Below are positions 44,746 through 54,376 of a stretch of 64,000 nucleotides of DNA, one piece after another (position 1 is the stretch's first letter; every line of letters begins with the position of its first letter). Under the pieces are notes generated by a model, which saw nothing but the letters and a program-made list of their open reading frames with translations, did no database searches and was not told the DNA's origin. Position numbers and translations under genes: made by a program. This DNA is from Acidobacteriota bacterium (GTDB taxonomy: Bacteria; Acidobacteriota; Terriglobia; Terriglobales; Acidobacteriaceae): positions 1 through 64,000 of the forward strand of contig JABCZC010000009.1 of assembly GCA_013289875.1 (NCBI GenBank), given 5' to 3'.

Positions 44746-46353
44746 ATGACGGTTCAACGCAGAGAGTTGTTGAAGTTGGCGGGAAGCGGCCTGGGCCTGG
44801 CAGCGGTGCCGCTGGCGGCGGTGGCGGCGAACCATCCAGGGACGGGTGCGGATAGCCAGGGAAGCCTTGCGGGTTGGCTCAACGTTCGCAGCTTTGGAGC
44901 GGTGGGCGATGGCCAGACTCCGGATACAGCGGCCATCAACAAGGCCATTGACGCAGCAGCGGTGGCCGGCGGAGGAACAGTCTTTTTCCCGGCAGGCGTC
45001 TACGCGAGTTACTCGATCCACCTCAAGAGCAATGTCTGCCTCTACCTCGATCAGGGCGCAGCCATTCTGGCGGCCTCTACGCCGTTCGAAGGCATGACAA
45101 CCGGCGGGTACGACGCCGCCGAGCCACAGGGGGCGTGGGAGCCGTATCAGGACTATGGGCACAACCACTGGCACAACAGCCTGATCTGGGGCGAATCGAT
45201 CCATGATGTGTCGATCCTCGGGCCAGGGCTGATCTGGGGCAAAGGGTTGAGCCGCGGCCATGATGAGAAGGCGTTGCCCGACACCACCAAACCGGGGGTG
45301 GGCAACAAGGCTATCGCACTCAAGAATTGCTACAACGTGATCCTCCGCGATTTTTCGATTCTGCAGGGCGGGTGGTTCGGCATTCTGGCTACGGGCGTGG
45401 ATAACCTGACCATCGACAACCTGAAGATCGATACGAACCGCGATGGTATGGACATTGACTGCTGCCGGAATGTCCGCGTGTCGAACTGCACGGTGAATTC
45501 GCCGTGGGACGACGCCATCTGCCCGAAGAGCTCGTTTGCCCTGGGCTATGCGCGGCCGACGGAAAATGTGACGATCACCAATTGCTACGTGACCGGCGAC
45601 TACGAGCTTGGCTCGCTGCTGGATGGCACCTGGAAGCGCAGGCCGCCAGGCCCTAAGAATTGGGCGACTGGACGCATCAAGCTGGGAACCGAATCGAACG
45701 GCGGCTTCCGCAACATCACCATTTCAAACTGCGTCTTTGAGAACTGCCGCGGTTTCGCGCTCGAGACCGTGGATGGCGCATTGTGCGAAGACATCACGTT
45801 TACCGGCATCGCCATGCGCGGGGTCGGGTATGCGCCACTCTTCCTGCGCCTGGGAACACGGATGCGCGGGCCGCAGGGCACGCCGGTCGGCATACTGAAG
45901 CGCGTGATCCTGAGCAACATCGTTAGCTCGGGTGCCGGCATCATTCCATCGATTTTGAGCGGAGTGCCGGGACGCAATATCGAAGACATCAAGATCAGCG
46001 ATGTGTATTTCGAGCAGGTCGGAGGTGGTTCGGCGGCGCTGGCCGCGATTGAGCCGCCTCTGAAGGAAAATGCCTATCCCGAGCCGAATATGTTCGGCGA
46101 TCTGCCTGCAAGCGGAATCTTTATTCGCCATGTGCGCAACCTCGAGGTGAGTAACGTGGAGATTGCGACGGCGCAGGCCGATGCGCGACCGGCCTTCTGG
46201 CTGGCCGATGTAGATGGAGCGGACTTCTTCCGTGTGCGCGTACCGGGCGGGGCACCGGCCTTCGATCTGCGGCGGGTGAAAAACTTCCACAGCTTCGGCA
46301 GTCGCTCGATTGCGGACGTGTCGCTGGACAACGTGGAGACGAAAAAGATATAG
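44746..46353 (+). CDS. exported GH28-like polygalacturonase/pectin hydrolase
   Basis: A 535-residue right-handed beta-helix protein with a GH28/pectate-lyase-superfamily layout. A twin-arginine-type signal (VQRRELLKLAGSGLGLAAVPLAA) is followed by the family opening LNVRSFGAVGDGQTPDTAAINKAI. Active-site motifs are TNRDGMDID (N-x-D-G), PWDDAIC (DD) and GRIKLGT (RIK). The usual GHG is not obvious, so it may belong to a rhamnogalacturonan- or oligogalacturonide-acting branch. The ATG at 44746 has a GGGAG site and starts the Tat signal; the track start at 44704 does not. Export through Tat implies folding before secretion. Confidence 0.85.
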   Translation: MTVQRRELLKLAGSGLGLAAVPLAAVAANHPGTGADSQGSLAGWLNVRSFGAVGDGQTPDTAAINKAIDAAAVAGGGTVFFPAGVYASYSIHLKSNVCLYLDQGAAILAASTPFEGMTTGGYDAAEPQGAWEPYQDYGHNHWHNSLIWGESIHDVSILGPGLIWGKGLSRGHDEKALPDTTKPGVGNKAIALKNCYNVILRDFSILQGGWFGILATGVDNLTIDNLKIDTNRDGMDIDCCRNVRVSNCTVNSPWDDAICPKSSFALGYARPTENVTITNCYVTGDYELGSLLDGTWKRRPPGPKNWATGRIKLGTESNGGFRNITISNCVFENCRGFALETVDGALCEDITFTGIAMRGVGYAPLFLRLGTRMRGPQGTPVGILKRVILSNIVSSGAGIIPSILSGVPGRNIEDIKISDVYFEQVGGGSAALAAIEPPLKENAYPEPNMFGDLPASGIFIRHVRNLEVSNVEIATAQADARPAFWLADVDGADFFRVRVPGGAPAFDLRRVKNFHSFGSRSIADVSLDNVETKKI

Positions 46354-46372
46354 CTGGACGAGACTCCCCGAA

Positions 46373-47362
46373 CTACTTATCCCTTGCGACGACGAAGTCT
46401 GGAACCCACAGCAGGGCCCGCTTGAAATCGGAGTCGGGGAGATCGGCGAGGGCTGCGCGTGCGGCTTCGGCGTACTGGAAGGCCGTGTTCATCGCGTAGT
46501 CGACCGATCCGTGGCGAGTGAGGATGGCGAGAATCTCGGCGTGCGTAACGACCTCGAAATTCTGGTCGATGAGGACGGTTTGAATCGCGGCGCGCTCGGC
46601 ATCGCTGCCGTTTTCAAGGGCGTGGATGACCGCGAGCGTCGCCTTGCCTTCGCGCAGATCGCTGGCTACAGGTTTGCCCAGCACTTCTTCCGTCGCAGTG
46701 AGGTCGAGCACGTCGTCGACGATCTGAAACGCCATTCCCAAAGAACGGCCATAGTCGCCCATCCGCTCCTCTGTGACGTCGGTGGCCAGCGCCAGGACGG
46801 AACCGAGCCGCATGGAGACTTCAAACAGGCAGGCCGTCTTGCGATAGATAAGCGAGTTGTACTCGTCCTCTGAGATCGACTGGCCGAGCTTCTCCATCTG
46901 CAGCAGTTCGCCTTCGACCATCTGCTGGGTGAGTCCGATGAGCAGGTCGAGAACCCGAAAATTGCGCTCGTCAAGAGCGACCTTGAAGGCCTGCATGTAC
47001 AGCCAGTCGCCGGCGAGCACGCACTTGGCATTGCCCCAGGTGGTGTTGGCTGAGGGGCGGCCGCGGCGGGTGTCGGCGGCGTCGATAATGTCGTCGTGGA
47101 CGAGCGTGGCGCTGTGCACCATCTCGACAACCGCGCCCAGGCGGATCATGCCATCGCCGCTGTACCCCTGGGACTTAGCGGAGAGCAGCAGGAGCGATGG
47201 GCGGATACGCTTGCCGCCGCCTTCGCGCAGGTAGCCGGAGATTTCAGTAATGGCCGCGACGGAGGAAACAGCGTCGGAGCAGAATTCGCGCTCGATGGCG
47301 CGCAGATCATCGCTGAGGAGATCGAAGACTTCTTTCGCCGTCGCTATGGCCAGTGTGCTCAC
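46373..47362 (-). CDS. polyprenyl diphosphate synthase (IspB-like)
   Basis: A 329-residue trans-prenyltransferase that extends isopentenyl diphosphate chains, probably for the side chain of a respiratory quinone. Both aspartate-rich motifs are intact: LVHDDIIDAADTRRG and FQIVDDVLDLTA. The substrate region GGGKRIRPSLLLLSA is also present. Product length cannot be told from sequence alone; octaprenyl or longer is usual for this branch. The start is a GTG at 47362. The yajQ gene starts a leftward run with it (stop 28 bases upstream), so they may share a transcript. Confidence 0.92.
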   Translation of the reverse strand: MSTLAIATAKEVFDLLSDDLRAIEREFCSDAVSSVAAITEISGYLREGGGKRIRPSLLLLSAKSQGYSGDGMIRLGAVVEMVHSATLVHDDIIDAADTRRGRPSANTTWGNAKCVLAGDWLYMQAFKVALDERNFRVLDLLIGLTQQMVEGELLQMEKLGQSISEDEYNSLIYRKTACLFEVSMRLGSVLALATDVTEERMGDYGRSLGMAFQIVDDVLDLTATEEVLGKPVASDLREGKATLAVIHALENGSDAERAAIQTVLIDQNFEVVTHAEILAILTRHGSVDYAMNTAFQYAEAARAALADLPDSDFKRALLWVPDFVVARDK

Positions 47363-47389
47363 TCGGGCTGGTTGGGTTCCGGGCCTTTC

Positions 47390-47890
47390 CTAGTTTGAAC
47401 GATAATTCGTGAATTGCATGTCGATGCCGAAGTCGTGACCCCTCAAAAGAGCAATGACCTCTTGTAGAGTATCGCGATCCTTGCCGCTGATGCGCACCGT
47501 ATCACCCTGAATCGACGCCTGAGCCTTTTTCTTCGAGTCTTTGACGAGCCGGACAATTTCTTTCGCCTTCTCCGAAGCGATGCCCTGCTGGAGGGTGATC
47601 TTCTGGCGGACGCTGGAGCCGGAGGCCGGTTCGACCTTGCCGTAGGTCAGGTTCTTGAGCGAGATGCCGCGCTTGACCAGCTTCTGTTGAAGGATTTCTG
47701 TTACGGCCTTCAGCTTGTATTCGTCGGCGGAGGCGAGCTGAATGGCGTCGTCGCCTTCGAGCCTGATCTCGGAGTGCGTGTTCTTCAGGTCGAAGCGATT
47801 GTGGACCTCTTTCGAAGCCTGGTCGATCGCGTTGCGGACCTCCTGGATGTCGACTTTGGAGACAATATCGAAGGAATTATCAGCTGCCAT
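47390..47890 (-). CDS. yajQ: YajQ family cyclic-di-GMP/nucleotide-binding protein
   Basis: A 166-residue protein of the YajQ (UPF0234) family. It starts DNSFDIVSKVDIQEVRNAID and continues through NRFDLKNTHSEI and DTVRISGKDRDTLQEVIALLR to the family end DFGIDMQFTNYR. Two ferredoxin-like domains are expected. Some homologues bind cyclic-di-GMP and act on transcription, others bind tRNA or GTP; the role here is not known. An AGGAGG site eight bases before the ATG supports the start. Confidence 0.95.
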   Translation of the reverse strand: MAADNSFDIVSKVDIQEVRNAIDQASKEVHNRFDLKNTHSEIRLEGDDAIQLASADEYKLKAVTEILQQKLVKRGISLKNLTYGKVEPASGSSVRQKITLQQGIASEKAKEIVRLVKDSKKKAQASIQGDTVRISGKDRDTLQEVIALLRGHDFGIDMQFTNYRSN

Positions 47891-47939
47891 GGGTTGTTCC
47901 TCCTGCTTAGATTATCCGCTTCCCGCATTCGTCCCGGGG

Positions 47940-48770
47940 TCAACGAGCATTATCCGTTACCACTGTTGTACCGAAAAACCGGTGAAAGTTTTCAGTCGTA
48001 CGGAAAGCGACCTCGTACGGCGCAATTGATTTCACCTCGGCGACCTTGGTGGCGACCTCGGCGACCCAGGCCGGTTCGTTACGTTTGCCGCGGTTAGGAA
48101 CGGGGGCGAGAAAGGGCGCGTCTGTCTCGATCAGGACGAGATCGAGTGGGACCTGCGCGAGCACATCGCGGATGGGCTTCGCTTTGGGAAAAGTGATGTT
48201 ACCGGCAAAGGAGATGAGGAAGCCGAGGTCCATCGCGCGGCGTGCGTGCGTCCACTCGCCGGTGAAGCAGTGCAGGATGCCACCGAGCGCAGTGGAAGAC
48301 CACTCGGATTCGATCGTCGCGAGCGTGTCGTCCCAGGCGTTGGTTGAATTGTCCGAAGGCCGGCAGTGGATGATGATCGGCTTCCTGTGTGCCGCAGCGA
48401 TCTCCATCTGCCGCGTGAAGACGGCTTTCTGCACCTCGCGGGGGGAGTGATCGTAGTAATAATCAAGACCGATTTCGCCACAGGCGACGACTTCGGGTTC
48501 GTCCAGAAGGCCGTCCAGCTTGGCATAGGCAGCGTGATCGGCGAGTCGCGCCTCGTGAGGATGGACTCCAGCGCTCGCGTAAATGGCCGGGATGCCAGGC
48601 CGATTTGCGTACTCCCGGGCAAGGTCGAGTGCCTGGTGCATGGTGTCCGGTCCATCTCCGATGCCGATGGAGAGAATGGTTCGAACGCCGGCGTCCCAGG
48701 CGCGGGCGAGCAATGCGTCACGGTCCTCGGAATAGCGCGGGCTATCGAGATGAGCGTGGGAATCGATCAT
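47940..48770 (-). CDS. tatD: TatD family metal-dependent DNase
   Basis: A 276-residue (beta/alpha)8 metal-dependent hydrolase with 3'-5' DNase or deoxyribonuclease activity in the family. The N-terminal metal motif is IDSHAHLD. Others are ASAGVHPHEA, CGEIGLDYYYDHSP, PIIIHCRPS and LIETDAPFLAP, all intact. I use the ATG at 48770, which places the HxH motif at residues 5-7; the track start at 48872 lies inside the metG gene. It follows metG after 19 bases in the same direction, a common pairing, so the two are probably co-transcribed. Confidence 0.93.
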   Translation of the reverse strand: MIDSHAHLDSPRYSEDRDALLARAWDAGVRTILSIGIGDGPDTMHQALDLAREYANRPGIPAIYASAGVHPHEARLADHAAYAKLDGLLDEPEVVACGEIGLDYYYDHSPREVQKAVFTRQMEIAAAHRKPIIIHCRPSDNSTNAWDDTLATIESEWSSTALGGILHCFTGEWTHARRAMDLGFLISFAGNITFPKAKPIRDVLAQVPLDLVLIETDAPFLAPVPNRGKRNEPAWVAEVATKVAEVKSIAPYEVAFRTTENFHRFFGTTVVTDNAR

Positions 48771-48789
48771 TATCTGAAAGTGCTCACCA

Positions 48790-50883
48790 TTACTTGAGCC
48801 GTGCGCCGATCTCGATCTCTTCAAGGAAGCCCGCGAGGACGGGTTTGCCCGCTTCGCCAAGGGATGCAGCAACGATCATCCCGTTCGATTCGAGGCCCCG
48901 CAGCTTGCGGGGCGCGAGGTTGGCGACGATGACCACCTTGCGGCCGATGAGCGTCTCGGGCGCGTAGGCCTCGGCGATTCCGGCCAAGATCTGACGTGTT
49001 TCGTAACCGAGATCGACTTCGAGACGCAGAAGTTTGTCGGCTTTGGGGACACGCTCCGCGACCTTAATCTGCGCAACGCGGAGTTCGACCTTGAGGAAGT
49101 CGTCGATGGTGATTTTTTCGGGGACCGGCGTAGTTGCCATGGGTGCGGCGGTGGCCGGACCGGACGCGGCGGGAGCGATGGAAGGAGGCGCGGATTCTTC
49201 TCCGGCTGCGGCGGCGAGACCGTCGGTCTCAGCAGGCGCGGGAACGGCGGTCTGGGTAGTTTCGATGGGCGCTGATGCGCTTAGAGGAATCTTGCTTTCA
49301 GTGACAGTGGCGTTGGCTTGTTCGATTTCCTGCATACGAGTAATTGCGTCCTTTTCTGCGCGTGGGAAGACGGGGCCGATTTCGCCAAGCTGTGTTCCGG
49401 GTTTCAGGCCGCCCCAGGTTAGATTCTTCAGGTCGGCCTTTTGGATGTCGCCGAGGCCGAGCTGAGTCCAGACTTTAGATGCCGCGTCGGGAATGACCGG
49501 ATAGACAAGCGCGGTGATGATGCGGATGGCTTCGGCGGCTGTGTATAGAACAGTGGCGCGGAACGCGCGCTGCTGTTCGTCGGTGATGCTGTCGGGCTGC
49601 TTCCATGGAGCGCTCGCGGTGAGGTAGCCGTCGACCGCGGCAACCATCGTCCATGCGCTTTCCAGCGCGCGTGAGAAGTCCAGCGCGTCGATGGAACGGT
49701 TGAAGGCTGCGATTGCATTCGGAGCCTCGGTCGCGATCGAATCCGCCTGAAGGCCTGTTGCCTCCGGAACAACCCCATCGAAATACTTCCCGATCATGGT
49801 TAGCGTGCGGCTGACGAGATTTCCATAGCCATTGGCGAGGTCGGAGTTGTATCGCTGCACGAGCGCGTCGAAGGAGAAGCTGCCGTCCTGTCCGAAGACG
49901 ACCTCGCGCAGCAGAAAGTAGCGAAGCGCATCGGCTCCAAGGACATCGAGGATGGTTTCCGCGCGGACGATGTTGCCGCGCGACTTCGACATCTTGCTCT
50001 CTTCAAACAGCAGCCAGCCGTGAGCGACGATACTTTTGGGCGGCGGTAGTCCTGCGGCCATCAGAAACGCAGGCCAGTAGACGCAGTGGAAGCGAGTGAT
50101 CTCTTTGCCGACGATGTGCAGGTCGGCGGGCCAGTATTTCTCAAACTTTGCCTTGTCTGCCGGGTCGTCGCTGCCATAGCCGATGGCACTGATGTAGTTA
50201 ATCAGTGCGTCCATCCAGACGTAGATGACGTGCTTCTCGTCGCCGGGAACGGGGATGCCCCACTTGAAGCTGGTGCGGCTTACGGACTGGTCCTTGAGGC
50301 CGGCTTTGACGAACGAGATGACTTCGTTGCGGCGCGTCTCGGGCCGGATGAATTCTGGGTGGGCCTCGTAGTATTCGAGCAGCGTGCGCTCGAAGGCCGA
50401 TAGCTTGAAGAAATAATTTTCCTCGTTGACGGTCTCGGTGATGCGGCCGCAGTCGGGACAGGGCGCGCCCGGCGGAACGTCGACAAAAGCCTCGTCGGAG
50501 ACGCAGTACTGGCCGGTGTAGGAGCCCTTGTAGATGTATCCGCGTTCCCTGAGCAGCGTGAAGAGCTTTTCTACTCCGCGCTTGTGGCGCGGCTCTGTGG
50601 TGCGAATGAAGTCGTCATAGGTGAGGCCCATGCGATCCCAAAGGGCCCGGAACTGCGCCGCTACCTGGTCGGTAAACTCCTGCGGGCTGCAGTTTGCCTT
50701 CTCGGCCGAGCGCTGAATCTTCTGTCCATGCTCGTCGGTTCCGGTGAGGAAGAAGGTGTCGACGCCCTGGGCGCGTTTGCGCCGCGCGATCACATCCGCA
50801 ACAACCGTGGTGTAGGTGGTTCCGATGTGCGGGCGCGCGTTGACGTAATAAATGGGAGTGGTGAGATAGAACTTATTTGACAT
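48790..50883 (-). CDS. metG: methionyl-tRNA synthetase with C-terminal tRNA-binding domain
   Basis: Charges tRNA-Met. The 697-residue enzyme has the class I motifs HIGTTY (about residues 19-24) and KMSKSRGN, and a zinc-knuckle CPDC within the connective peptide. An anticodon-binding helical domain follows. A long Ala/Pro-rich linker (about residues 535-590) then leads to a Trbp111-like OB-fold (TIDDFLKVELRVAQIKVAE to the end). The ATG at 50883 gives the family N-terminus SNKFYLTTPIYYVNARPHIG; the track GTG at 50928 adds 15 residues. It is divergent from argS with about 160 bases between starts. Confidence 0.95.
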   Translation of the reverse strand: MSNKFYLTTPIYYVNARPHIGTTYTTVVADVIARRKRAQGVDTFFLTGTDEHGQKIQRSAEKANCSPQEFTDQVAAQFRALWDRMGLTYDDFIRTTEPRHKRGVEKLFTLLRERGYIYKGSYTGQYCVSDEAFVDVPPGAPCPDCGRITETVNEENYFFKLSAFERTLLEYYEAHPEFIRPETRRNEVISFVKAGLKDQSVSRTSFKWGIPVPGDEKHVIYVWMDALINYISAIGYGSDDPADKAKFEKYWPADLHIVGKEITRFHCVYWPAFLMAAGLPPPKSIVAHGWLLFEESKMSKSRGNIVRAETILDVLGADALRYFLLREVVFGQDGSFSFDALVQRYNSDLANGYGNLVSRTLTMIGKYFDGVVPEATGLQADSIATEAPNAIAAFNRSIDALDFSRALESAWTMVAAVDGYLTASAPWKQPDSITDEQQRAFRATVLYTAAEAIRIITALVYPVIPDAASKVWTQLGLGDIQKADLKNLTWGGLKPGTQLGEIGPVFPRAEKDAITRMQEIEQANATVTESKIPLSASAPIETTQTAVPAPAETDGLAAAAGEESAPPSIAPAASGPATAAPMATTPVPEKITIDDFLKVELRVAQIKVAERVPKADKLLRLEVDLGYETRQILAGIAEAYAPETLIGRKVVIVANLAPRKLRGLESNGMIVAASLGEAGKPVLAGFLEEIEIGARLK

Positions 50884-51046
50884 GCGAGGCAGTAGATGCG
50901 CGCTCTTGCGATTGAATTCTTCTTTCACAATCTTAACAGGATGTATGGGTTGGCCGAGCGGCGGTGGGTCAACGGATGGAGGGAAGAGTGTGTAGAATCA
51001 GCCAAGAAAATCAGAGAATTTTGAGAAGCGTGCAGGTGTTGCGAAC

Positions 51047-53071
51047 GTGTATCTAAGAGAGCAGAAAAAGCTTGAAGAGCGGCTACGCGCGGTCCTGCGC
51101 AACTTGTATCAGATCGAGCCCGAGAACCTGGTGATTGAGCAGCCTCCCGAGATTAAATTCGGCGAGTATGCCCTGCCGGTAGCATTTGAGCTCGCGCGCA
51201 AGCTGCGAAGGGCTCCCCGCAAAATCGCCGAGGAACTGGTCTCAGCGCTAGGCTCGGTCGAGGGCTTTGCAGGCTTCGAGGTCGCCGGCGCGGGATATAT
51301 CAACGCGCGCCTGGATCGCGGCGCGGCGATGCAGGAGATTGCCGCAAGCAGCGAGCTTGAGACGTCGAGCGAGCATCTGCATTCGCTGGTCGAGCACACC
51401 AGTATCAATCCCAACAAGGCCGCCCACGTGGGGCATCTGCGCAATGCGATTCTGGGCGACACGTTTGTGCGGCTACTGCGCGCGGCGGGACAGAAGGTGG
51501 ATGTCCAGAATTACATCGACAACACCGGCGTGCAGGTGGCCGATATCGTTGTCGGCCTAATGCATCTGGAAGGCTTGTCGCTAAGCGGTGTGCAGGCGCT
51601 GATGGCGCGGCTCTCCGATGCCGGCGAACGGATCGATTTCTACTGCTGGGATCTGTATGCGCGCGCATCGCAGTGGTACGAGGCGGATCCCTCGCAAAAA
51701 GAGGCACGGAAAAAGATTCGGCTGGACACGCTGCACGCGATCGAGCAGGGTGGAAACGACGCCGCGCAGATCGGCGAGCTGATTTCGACGGCGGTACTCC
51801 GGCGGCATCTGGAGACGATGTTGCGGCTGGATATCGAGTATGACTTTCTGCCGCGTGAGAGTGAGATTCTGCGTCTGCACTTTTGGGAGAGCGCATTCGA
51901 GCAACTGAAGGCCAAGGGCGTGCTCTACTTCGAGACTGACGGCAAGAACAAGGGCTGCTGGGTGATGAAGCGCGGCACTGGCCGCACGGGCAACGCGCTT
52001 CGCGATGAAGCGGTTGATGACCTTGAAGAGCCAGCTGCTTCCGACGGTCCCGACGAAGACGCCAAAGTCATTGTTCGCTCAAACGGCACGGTGACCTACG
52101 TCGGCAAGGACATCGCCTATCATCTTTGGAAGTTCGGGTTGCTGGGGCGCGACTTCGGATACCGGAGATTCTTCGAATACCCCGACCGCGAGTGCTGGAT
52201 ATCGGCGGAGAGCAGCGAAGACGATCATCCGCACTTTGGCGAAGCCCAGGCCATCTACAACGTGATCGATTCGCGACAGGCCGATCCGCAGGCGAATGTG
52301 ATCGAGGCACTGCGCGGTCTCGGATACTCCGAGCAGGCCGCACACTACACCCATTTCTCTTACGAGATGGTTGCATTGACGCCGCGCTGCGCGCTCGAGC
52401 TGGGCTACGAGGTTTCTGAAGAAGATCAGGGGCGGCCTTATATCGAGGTTTCGGGGCGCAAGGGCTTCGGAGTAAAAGCCGACGACCTCATCGACAAGCT
52501 GATCGCCGCCACGCAGCAGGAAGTAGACGAGCGGCATCCGGAACGGGACGCAGGGAAGCGGGAGCAGATCGCGAAAGAAATCGCCGTCGGCGCGCTGCGC
52601 TACTTCATGCTGAAGTACACGCGAAATTCGGTGATCGCCTTCGACTTCAAGGATGCGCTCAGCTTTGAAGGCGAGACCGGGCCGTACATACAATACGCGG
52701 TGGTGCGGACGCGCAGCATCTTTCGTAAGGGCGAGACGACTCCCGAACAAGCGCTCGCTGACGTGGCCGGCGTGGATGCAGCGCCCTATCTGGCTGGCGA
52801 GGACGCAGACAGTATCTGGCAGCTATGGCTGCGCGCGGCGAAAACCTCTCTGCTGCTCGAGCAATGCATCGCCACGGCTGAGCCTGCCTATCTCGCGAGG
52901 CATGCATTTCAGCTGGCGCAGGACTTCAGCAACTTCTACCGCAGGCACCACATTCTGACCGAGGGCGATCCGGCCAAGAAAAAGCTTCTCCTGGCAACGG
53001 CGGCGGTGGCGCAGCGAGAGCTAATCCGGTCGCTGAGTCGGCTGGGAATCAGTGCTCCCGAAGTGATGTAG
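51047..53071 (+). CDS. argS: arginyl-tRNA synthetase
   Basis: Charges tRNA-Arg. The 674-residue protein has the N-terminal additional domain (about residues 1-105) with IKFGEYALPVAFELARKL. The class I HIGH region is HTSINPNKAAHVGHLRNAILGD. The YVGKDIAYHLWKFG segment and the helical anticodon domain with FSNFYRRHHIL come later. ArgS enzymes often lack a canonical KMSKS, and here VSGRKGFGVKADDL occupies that place. The start is a GTG at 51047. It is convergent with the pstS-like gene, with 30 bases between stops. Confidence 0.94.
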   Translation: MYLREQKKLEERLRAVLRNLYQIEPENLVIEQPPEIKFGEYALPVAFELARKLRRAPRKIAEELVSALGSVEGFAGFEVAGAGYINARLDRGAAMQEIAASSELETSSEHLHSLVEHTSINPNKAAHVGHLRNAILGDTFVRLLRAAGQKVDVQNYIDNTGVQVADIVVGLMHLEGLSLSGVQALMARLSDAGERIDFYCWDLYARASQWYEADPSQKEARKKIRLDTLHAIEQGGNDAAQIGELISTAVLRRHLETMLRLDIEYDFLPRESEILRLHFWESAFEQLKAKGVLYFETDGKNKGCWVMKRGTGRTGNALRDEAVDDLEEPAASDGPDEDAKVIVRSNGTVTYVGKDIAYHLWKFGLLGRDFGYRRFFEYPDRECWISAESSEDDHPHFGEAQAIYNVIDSRQADPQANVIEALRGLGYSEQAAHYTHFSYEMVALTPRCALELGYEVSEEDQGRPYIEVSGRKGFGVKADDLIDKLIAATQQEVDERHPERDAGKREQIAKEIAVGALRYFMLKYTRNSVIAFDFKDALSFEGETGPYIQYAVVRTRSIFRKGETTPEQALADVAGVDAAPYLAGEDADSIWQLWLRAAKTSLLLEQCIATAEPAYLARHAFQLAQDFSNFYRRHHILTEGDPAKKKLLLATAAVAQRELIRSLSRLGISAPEVM

Positions 53072-53101
53072 AGCGTCTTTTGTGCCGGTGACAGTTACGT
53101 G

Positions 53102-54151
53102 CTACTGGATCGGCTGACCAGCGGCTGTCATTTGATTGATCTGTTGCTGATCGAACTGCTTCATCCCGTCGGGCAGCGGCGCGTAGTTGAGCGATCCAGC
53201 GGTAGGTTGGCCGTCGGTAATGATGTATTGAACAAAGTTCTTGAGCGCAGCCCGCTTGGCCTTGTCCGGCCCATCCTTCGGGATGATGAGAAATGTCAGC
53301 GTCGAGATCGGATAGGCATCGATTGCCACTGCCGGCGGATTGACGATCGGTTGCCGGGGGTCCTGGGAGAGCTGGGCGGTAAAGGCGTTGATGGCCGCGG
53401 TCGTACTCTGCGCGGTTGGGGCAATGTAATTGCCGGCTTGATTCTTGATCTTCGCGACGGGAAGGTGATTCTGCTCTGCGTAGGTCAGTTCCACGTAACC
53501 GATGGCGCCTGGAGACTGGCGAAGCTGGCCGGTAACACCTTCGCTGCCCTTGCCACCGAGTCCGAGCGGCCACTGCACGCTGTTGCCCTTGCCGACCTTC
53601 GATTGCCAGTCAGGGCTGACGGCAGAGAGATAGGTCGTGAAGGCATCGGTGGTTCCGCTGCCCTCGGCACGATGGACGACCACAATGGGCATTGAAGGAA
53701 GCGTCACGCCCGGGTTGTCCTTGGCGAGGCGCGGGTCATTCCACGTTTTGACGGTCCCGAGAAAGATTCCGGCGAGGGTTTCGGGGGAAAGCTGGAGCGG
53801 TTGCGTCACCTCAGTCATGTTGTAGGTAATGCAGACCGGACCGGCCGTCTCCGGTATCTGGATGACCGGGGTCATGCCCGATAGCTGTTGGTCGGAAAGA
53901 GGCGCGTCGGAGGCGCCGAAGTCCACTGTGCCGGCCTTCACTTGCTGTACTCCTCCACCGGAGCCGATGGACTGGTAATTGATTTGGACGCTGGGGTGGG
54001 CTTGGGAGAAATCATTGATCCAGCGGGTCATGACAGGATAGACAAAGCTGCTGCCGGCTCCAGAAAGCTGGACATTGCTGGAGGATTTGCAGCCGGTGAG
54101 GGCCAGTGCGGCGAGGACGAGCAGGGATGCGGCACGAATTCGGCTATGCAT
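53102..54151 (-). CDS. pstS: PstS-like phosphate-binding lipoprotein
   Basis: A 349-residue periplasmic phosphate-binding protein. The signal ends in a lipobox (LLVLAALALTGC), so it should be tethered to the inner membrane. Phosphate-site segments are LSGAGSSFVYPVMTRWI, QSIGSGGGVQQV, VDFGASDAPLS and HRAEGSGTTDAFTTYL. The family end GYPISTLTF-like segment reads AIDAYPISTLTFLII. A GGAGGAAAG site precedes the ATG. No pstC, pstA, pstB or phoU gene is adjacent, and I did not detect a clear Pho box. It may partner with a remote Pst system or act as a scavenging orphan. Confidence 0.9.
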   Translation of the reverse strand: MHSRIRAASLLVLAALALTGCKSSSNVQLSGAGSSFVYPVMTRWINDFSQAHPSVQINYQSIGSGGGVQQVKAGTVDFGASDAPLSDQQLSGMTPVIQIPETAGPVCITYNMTEVTQPLQLSPETLAGIFLGTVKTWNDPRLAKDNPGVTLPSMPIVVVHRAEGSGTTDAFTTYLSAVSPDWQSKVGKGNSVQWPLGLGGKGSEGVTGQLRQSPGAIGYVELTYAEQNHLPVAKIKNQAGNYIAPTAQSTTAAINAFTAQLSQDPRQPIVNPPAVAIDAYPISTLTFLIIPKDGPDKAKRAALKNFVQYIITDGQPTAGSLNYAPLPDGMKQFDQQQINQMTAAGQPIQ

Positions 54152-54376
54152 TCTTTCCTCCAGGGCAGGAGATCTTCAGGCGAATGCGATGAGCAGATGC
54201 GGGCCTGGGTTGGTTCTACAGGCTCAACGACTTGATCTCGCCACTCAATTTAGCATTCTGTAGCTTTGGATTCGACAGAGCAATCCCGGCTCGCAAAGAT
54301 TCACCGGATTTTTGCTTACCCGCCGGCTCGTGCTGTCCTGGGATGGTGTTGAGTAAACCGATCTCTATGGCTAAGG

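Noticed and set aside
50944-50972. tRNA-like D-arm pattern (GGCCGAGCGG)
   Set aside because: No acceptor stem, anticodon arm or T-arm could be matched around it.
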